This document shows, piece by piece, positions 58,593 through 64,000 of a stretch of DNA of 64,000 bases. Position 1 is the first letter of the stretch; every line of letters starts with the position of its first letter. The stretch covers positions 496,001 to 560,000 of the forward strand of contig JAKSGN010000043.1 of NCBI GenBank assembly GCA_024180945.1, read 5' to 3'. Source of the DNA: Macrophomina tecta (Eukaryota; Ascomycota; Dothideomycetes; Botryosphaeriales; Botryosphaeriaceae). Both the position numbers and the translations under genes were made by a program. Below the pieces are notes generated by a model. That model was not told the origin of the DNA. It made no database searches and worked only from the letters and a program-made list of their open reading frames with translations.

Positions 58593-60839
58593 ATGGACTC
58601 TAGCAACGATCAACACTCTGTTTTAAGCCTCTCTAGCGCGCCCACTAGCCTCTTTTCCTCTCAACAGGACTCAGATCCTGCGCAACCCACCAATCTTGCC
58701 GTTGATGGCCGAGGACCTGTACGCGAAGGGTGGGAGTACTTCCCATGGCAGAAATTCCGTGGATATCATGTCACAGAGTCAAAGCAGCGCAGCGGGTGGA
58801 CTTGGGAGCACGCATATGACATTGAGGACGTAGAAGGGCGTACCCGCTGGGTCTGTATGTACTGCGTGCACAAGAAAGCCCACAAACCAGCTAGCTTCGC
58901 TGCTGCTGGCACTGATAATCAGGCAAGGCACCTGGTGACTGAGCACAAGGTTGAGGATCCTACAGGGAAGCGTCACGTCAAACGGGCCAAGATTTCAGTT
59001 GCTCAGCGGCTTGGACTGGATACGAATAGGCCTTCAGAGCAGGCTATTGTCAATCGCCTTGTCACATCATTCAATCCGGCGTACTTCCAGCAACTACTCA
59101 CTGATTGGGTCTCATCCGATAACATTCCTTTCCGCAAGCTTGAAAGCGAGAGATTCAGGCGCGTTCTTAGCTATTTGAATCCTGCAGTAACGTCTACTGG
59201 CAGCCTACCAACACACTCTACTGTTCGTAAATGGCTACTTGATGAATTCAACCGCCATAAAGGGATCGTTGCTGAGCTTCTTCAGAGCTCACCTGGCCTT
59301 ATACACCTTGCCTTTGACGGCTGGACGTCGTGTAATCACCTCTCTCTACTCGGTATTAACGTCTTCTTCCTTACGTTCTCTGGCACGCTTCGCAAGTTCC
59401 TTATTGGTCTCCCACACGCCGAAGGACGGCATACTGGTGACAGCCTTGCGGAAGAGGTAGCCCAGATAATTATGGAATGGGGCATTGGAGGGCAACTTGG
59501 CTACTTTGTCACGGATAACGCGTCAAACAACGACACGTGCATGGACGCGCTAGCTGAAGAGTTTGGCTTCAATCACAAGCACCGCCGCTTGCGCTGCATT
59601 GGCCATATCATAAACCTGGTAGTCCGCCAGATCCTCTTTGGCAAGGAAGCTGACGCGTTCGAGAACGACTGCGCTCAGCCAAAGGAGCTACTCGCTGAGC
59701 TCCTACTCTGGCGCAAGAAGGGCCCTATCGGCAAGCTTCACAATATCGTCCACTGGATTCAGCGCTCAAACCTTGTCTATCAGAGACTGCACCAACTTCA
59801 GCGGAACGAGCAAGCGTTGACTGGCGAAAACGGCCCTACCTACGAGGTTATAGAAGATAATGCGACACGATGGAACTCTACCTCCGCCATGATTGAGCGC
59901 GCAATCAAGCTACAGTCAGTCATTGACGCCCTCGTCCTCCACGAAGTTCAAGAATGGGATAAATACGTCAAGCCTCGCACTGCTAGTAGGACTCAGCCAA
60001 TGCCAGCTAAGACAAAGAACAAGCCGGCAATCGTGGATGATTATCTAACCTCAGATGATTGGGCAACTCTTGCTGAATATCACTCCATCTTGAAGCCTTT
60101 TCATGAAGTCACAATCAGGCTACAAGCCAACCCAACTAGTGGTAGGTTTGGCGGCTTATGGGAAGTCCTTCCATGCATGGAGTACCTGTTGAACAAGCTG
60201 GAGGAGGTCAAGATCCGCACAGATCAGTATCCTGACTCTCACTTCAAGGTGAACATCAATTTGGGGTGGGCTAAGCTAGATGAGTACTATCAGCTCCTTG
60301 ATGATACTCCAGCTTACGTCGCAGCTTGCGCCCTTCACCCTGCCTACCGCTGGGAGTGGATTGAGGATCAGTGGGCATTCAAGAAGAGCTGGATCAAGAA
60401 GGCAAAGGCAGCTGTTCTAAAGCTCTGGAAGGATGAGTATCAGTCAATTGCTATTGCTGAGGACCCACAGCTACCGCAGAAGCGTAAACGCGAACATCTC
60501 AGCGAATTTGACAGCTGGCTTGCTGCCTCCAGGAGGACCAAGCATCTAGATCTGACCGAGGATGAGTACACCTACTGGCAGCTCGATACCTCTCCTACAG
60601 ATGACGCAGTCACCAATCCAGTTGATTACTGGATACTACGCCGCCAGCAATACCCCCGCCTATCACGTATGGCTCTGGACCTCTTTTCTATACCGGCAAT
60701 GTCGGCAGAGGTGGAGAGGATATTCAGTTTGGCAGGACAAATGGTGACGCCATTGCGCAATAGGCTGGAGGCCAATACTATAGCAGTTGGGCAGATACTA
60801 CGCTCATGGAACGCAGAAGGCATCATTGAAAGAAGTTGA
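58593..60839 (+). CDS. hAT family transposase
   Basis: A single exon of 748 codons. A serine-rich start is followed by a BED-type zinc finger (C88, C91, H113, H118) in VCMYCVHKKAHKP...ARHLVTEH. The catalytic core shows D242 (LAFDGWTS), D308 (YFVTDNASNNDTC) and RCIGHIINLVV (334-344). The C-terminal dimerisation region has YPRLSRMALDLFSIPAMSAE, VERIFSLAGQMVTPLRNRL and a final ILRSW. Length and motifs are typical of an active fungal hAT transposase and no frame damage is visible. It would act on the inverted repeats and subterminal TCAATCAA arrays of its own element. Confidence 0.95.
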   Translation: MDSSNDQHSVLSLSSAPTSLFSSQQDSDPAQPTNLAVDGRGPVREGWEYFPWQKFRGYHVTESKQRSGWTWEHAYDIEDVEGRTRWVCMYCVHKKAHKPASFAAAGTDNQARHLVTEHKVEDPTGKRHVKRAKISVAQRLGLDTNRPSEQAIVNRLVTSFNPAYFQQLLTDWVSSDNIPFRKLESERFRRVLSYLNPAVTSTGSLPTHSTVRKWLLDEFNRHKGIVAELLQSSPGLIHLAFDGWTSCNHLSLLGINVFFLTFSGTLRKFLIGLPHAEGRHTGDSLAEEVAQIIMEWGIGGQLGYFVTDNASNNDTCMDALAEEFGFNHKHRRLRCIGHIINLVVRQILFGKEADAFENDCAQPKELLAELLLWRKKGPIGKLHNIVHWIQRSNLVYQRLHQLQRNEQALTGENGPTYEVIEDNATRWNSTSAMIERAIKLQSVIDALVLHEVQEWDKYVKPRTASRTQPMPAKTKNKPAIVDDYLTSDDWATLAEYHSILKPFHEVTIRLQANPTSGRFGGLWEVLPCMEYLLNKLEEVKIRTDQYPDSHFKVNINLGWAKLDEYYQLLDDTPAYVAACALHPAYRWEWIEDQWAFKKSWIKKAKAAVLKLWKDEYQSIAIAEDPQLPQKRKREHLSEFDSWLAASRRTKHLDLTEDEYTYWQLDTSPTDDAVTNPVDYWILRRQQYPRLSRMALDLFSIPAMSAEVERIFSLAGQMVTPLRNRLEANTIAVGQILRSWNAEGIIERS

Positions 60840-61076
60840 GGACTCTATACACGCGGGAGTAGCTATAGCTAGCAAGAGTTAGCTAGATTGTATGGCTATC
60901 AATCTCAACACTATGCCAAGCATCACGAGATTTTGCTACGTGAACCGTGTGTCAATCAATTCAATTCAATCAATATCAACACCTTATTGATCAATCAATT
61001 TGACCTTATTGGAAAATCCTATCAATCAATCAATCTGGACCCGATATTGACGTTGATTGAATTGATTGCCACCCTG

Positions 61077-64000
61077 GATCTTAGGCTGCTTCTTTTAGCA
61101 AGCTAGTTAGTGGTTAAACTACCGTAGAGTAATTCTATATAAAGCGCCTATAGAAGTTAGTAAAGCCTAGGAAAACCTAAATATTATAGTAGTTTTACGG
61201 CTTCGGCTAGTCCTTAATGGCTTCGACTCTTACGGGGTCTATAATAACCCTCTAGGGAGTAACGATAAAGCCTAGAAACTCGACGTACTTTATATAAAAG
61301 CTATATTTAGACGTTTTTACGTAGAGGTTTTAATTACGTAATCTTTAAAGAATACGTTTAACGTGCTTAACGTGCTAAGACTTATCCGCTAAGTATATAA
61401 GTATATTATCTAAGTATACTACGTAAATCATGTTTACTAGGCCTTCTAGAGCTCGGTAGATATATGACTAGAAGATTACGGGTGCGTTAGTTAAGCTAAA
61501 TAGTATAAATAGGTACTTATAATGCCTATAACGCGTCTTAAATACTATTTTCTACTTATTACCTTTCTTTATGCGGATTCGGTAATAAGTATCGCGTAGA
61601 TCTAGTTTAGTAAAGATCTTTACGGTGCTTAGGTAGTCTAGCAGCTCGCCTACTAGTAGTATAGAATAGCTATTTTTAATCGTAATCTTATTTAGGCCCC
61701 TATAATTTATATATAATTATATAGTGCCGTCTGCCTTAGGGGTAAAGAGAATAGGCGCGCCCGTAGGCGACTTACTATATCTAATCTATCCCCGTTCTAA
61801 GGCCTTGTTAATGTATTTCCTAAGGATCCATAGTTTGGATTAGGAGAGTCTATATAGGGGTATTAACGGTGGCTTAGAACCTATAACGAGATTAATAGTA
61901 TAATTAAACTTAGTATATTATAGTAGCTTAGTAGCTTATTCGTCTAAAAATACGTTTAAGTACTTTCTATAAGTATTCGAAATCTCGTCGCGGACTTTCT
62001 TAGCTACCTTAGCTAGTAGTATGTCTACTAAACCGGCGAGTTTCTTATATGGTTCGCATGCTCTTTAGATGCGGGAGTATAGCCCCCGTAGGTAGAAGAG
62101 AGTTTAGTTAGGTAGAAGCCTTTTTGGATTCTAGTTATTTCCATCCTACTTCTCGCGTGCGTTTAGTATACTTTCCGCCCGCGAGAGGGCTGCGAAAGAG
62201 TCGAAGTTATTTCTTTAACTTTCTAGGTTACCCGTAGGCGAGAGCTAGTAGTCGGACAGCTAGAGGAAGTAAATAGGCTTTCTTAGTTCTAAGTTCTAGA
62301 ATAATTTAGTAGCGCTTACTAGATATACACGCTTTAGCGAGTTTATACTCTAGTAAAACGTTCCTCTTCTAAAATCGATAATCGGCCCGGTAGCCCCGAG
62401 CTAGGGTATGCCGAGTATAGTATCGTAGCCCGTAAATAAGCTACTCTAGTAAGGTTAGGGTTCGGTAGTACGCGTGGCGCCCCCCGAGTCACACGTGGTA
62501 ACCCCTATATAATAAGAGTCGTGCAATGTAATGGTAGTATTATTAAGAAGGCGGGTAGACGGCCTAGTACTAGCTTATATATTTTATAAGGCAAGTCGCT
62601 CTACGTATTTAAGGAATACGAGGTTTAGGTCGTAACTATAATCTATTAATGCTTGAATTTTGGTAGAACCGGATAGGGTTTTTATCGAAGTAATGATTTC
62701 TATGCGTTTTAAACTGCCTCCCGTTTAAGGCCCTAACCGTAAGAAGGAGAGGGAAGTGATTAGGGCTTCTCTTTTTCCGAGCCTTGCTTATCTTTATAGT
62801 TCGCCTAGTTGGCGTGGCCTTTAGCCTGCTTTTCGCCTACGTTTGGGGTACTAGACCTATATAAATCACCTACGTTCTTTAGGGGAGCTAAAGCTTTAGA
62901 CCTTTAGTTTTCTTTAGCCTTCTTACTATTTCTAAAACCCTTATAGAGACCGTTACGTCCTAGGCTAGGGGTAGTAAAAGAGCGCTTAGTTCCCTATAAC
63001 TACTATTCGTCCTCGCCCTTTTTATAGGGTCTCGTTGCCTCTAGCGTTTACTTAACGCGTTAGATTTTAGCTACTAAATCCTCTTCTACCTATACCCTAG
63101 TAAGGAAGGACTGGCGCACGAGCTCCGTACGTATAGATAGTAGAAGCTAAGAGTAAATCTAGTTAATACGGTAATCTACGTTCTAAATCTAATACGTGAA
63201 TTTGTCTTCGTACGTCTTTATTTAGGCGTAGAATTCTATAAACTTCTAGCCCTTCTTTATTACCGTAGTATAATAACTAATAGCGTTGTTAAGGCGGTAG
63301 ACGATAGGGTTACGAATATAATTCTATACTAACGTCTTAAACTTCTACTAGAGTAGTACTAGTTTCTCTTAGTTTATTAGACGTCTTTAGACGTGCTAGA
63401 AGAGGGTCTTATATTTAGATAGCCCTTTAGTAGCCTAGAGGGTCCTTCTAAGGTAGTCCTTATCCGCCTAGTATATGCCGAAACGTGTCTCCACCGTATT
63501 CGTCTATAAGTCGTATGAGCCCTAAGTAAGGCCTTCGAGTTTTAGAGGTGGATTTCTTACGAGGAGGTTGAGTCGCTTTTCGCTATTGTCTATCCTGCTT
63601 TCCGCATACGTTTCGCCTGCGTTCGGCGTGGGGACGGTAGGTAGTTCGCCGTTAAGGGCCGCTTGCAGCTGTTGTAGAACCTTAACGCGGTTAAGGCGTT
63701 TTAGGAGCTCGGCTTCCGGTATACCTTCCGTAGGTGCGCTGCATAAGCGTTGTAGTTCGTCGATAGCTGTAGGCGCCCCTGGTTCGGCCGCGTCGCCTAT
63801 TGGGCGTTTAACGCCCTGGGCGCTTCTATCGACGATTAGCGTTTGATGGCCTTTAGGGGTTAATAAGCCTGTTTCTATTCGTTCGCCTCGAGTGTTCGAA
63901 CGGCTTTATTAGCCCCTTGTTTTTATTATCCTGAAATCGTTCTTTTCGTCGGAATTGTTGTGTATAGCCCTTTAAGGCCGGCTGCTTTTTCGAAAGGAAT
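61077..64000 (-). mobile_element. Second-family Ty3/gypsy retroelement, RIP-mutated, partial
   Basis: On the - strand the reverse transcriptase is readable: SPTGAPILFTPKADGTI near 61760-61710, then KIFTKLDLRDTYYRIRI near 61620-61565, followed by KTRYRHYKYL. The active-site part near 61430-61380 is badly mutated. Protease- and gag-like sequence is expected towards higher coordinates (62000-63990), where mutation is milder and a proline/glutamate-rich gag-like composition is seen. No LTR is identified within the window and the element continues beyond 64000. It is distinct in sequence from the chromoviruses at 2530-15809. The open frame at 63568-63846 is antisense to it and is not considered a gene. 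Confidence 0.8.

Larger units (their letters stand above)
58217..61076 (+). mobile_element. hAT transposon 2, apparently intact
   Basis: 2860 bp bounded by inverted repeats: CAGGGTGGCAATCAATTC at 58217 and the same sequence on the complement of 61076. Both subterminal regions are packed with TCAATCAA/ATTGATTG motifs (58240-58350 and 60950-61065), as expected for transposase-binding arrays. One full-length transposase gene lies between. It is free of RIP although both neighbours are RIP-mutated. The 8-bp flanks (GCAGAGGC and GATCTTAG) do not match, so no target duplication is seen. Confidence 0.9.

Noticed and set aside
1..64000. CRISPR arrays, bacterial-type operons, rRNA genes
   Set aside because: Tandem repeats present are minisatellites without unique spacers, the genes have spliceosomal introns, and no rRNA-like sequence was seen.

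Overview
The window looks like a chromosome segment of a filamentous ascomycete (Pezizomycotina). The evidence is compact genes with 40-75 nt GT...AG introns, typical fungal protein families (bZIP-DUF3425 regulator, SYLF, MARVEL, fungal rhodopsin-domain membrane proteins), fungal hAT and Ty3/gypsy chromovirus elements, and long blocks where CA/TG dinucleotides are almost gone and TA is in great excess, which is the footprint of repeat-induced point mutation (RIP). No species can be named from the sequence alone.

Layout. 1-21470 is one RIP-mutated repeat block. Its core is a Ty3/gypsy chromovirus on the + strand (2530-15809, two 383-bp LTRs), split by a second, related chromovirus in opposite orientation (5666-12321, two 367-bp LTRs, 5-bp duplication TAGAC). 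The flanks hold two long dead reading frames of unrecognised family, minisatellites built on a 9-bp unit, and a former polyglutamine tract that is now all stop codons. 21470-42304 is a normal-composition gene island: an MDR oxidoreductase, a broken SDR, a bZIP-DUF3425 regulator, a membrane-protein remnant ending in a hAT terminus, an intact hAT transposon, a small coiled-coil ORF, a MARVEL protein, a SYLF protein, a damaged membrane protein and a beta-lactamase-fold serine hydrolase. 43938-50713 carries two paralogous rhodopsin-domain membrane protein genes with matching exon architecture; the first has a 442-bp solo LTR inside its third intron. 50714-57735 is gene-poor but not RIP-mutated. 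57736-61076 is an LTR copy abutting a second intact hAT element. 61077-64000 is another RIP-mutated Ty3/gypsy element on the - strand that runs off the window.

How it fits together. The MDR gene, SDR pseudogene and bZIP regulator sit side by side and may be what is left of a small metabolic cluster, although no backbone synthase is present. The other genes are unrelated single genes. The main interest is the mobile-element history: nested insertions, one LTR family in both mutated and unmutated states, a solo LTR placed in an intron, and two apparently intact hAT elements at the edges of gene islands. Most gene models here, including intron joins, were derived by hand from reading frame, splice consensus and family similarity, and have not been checked against databases or RNA data.
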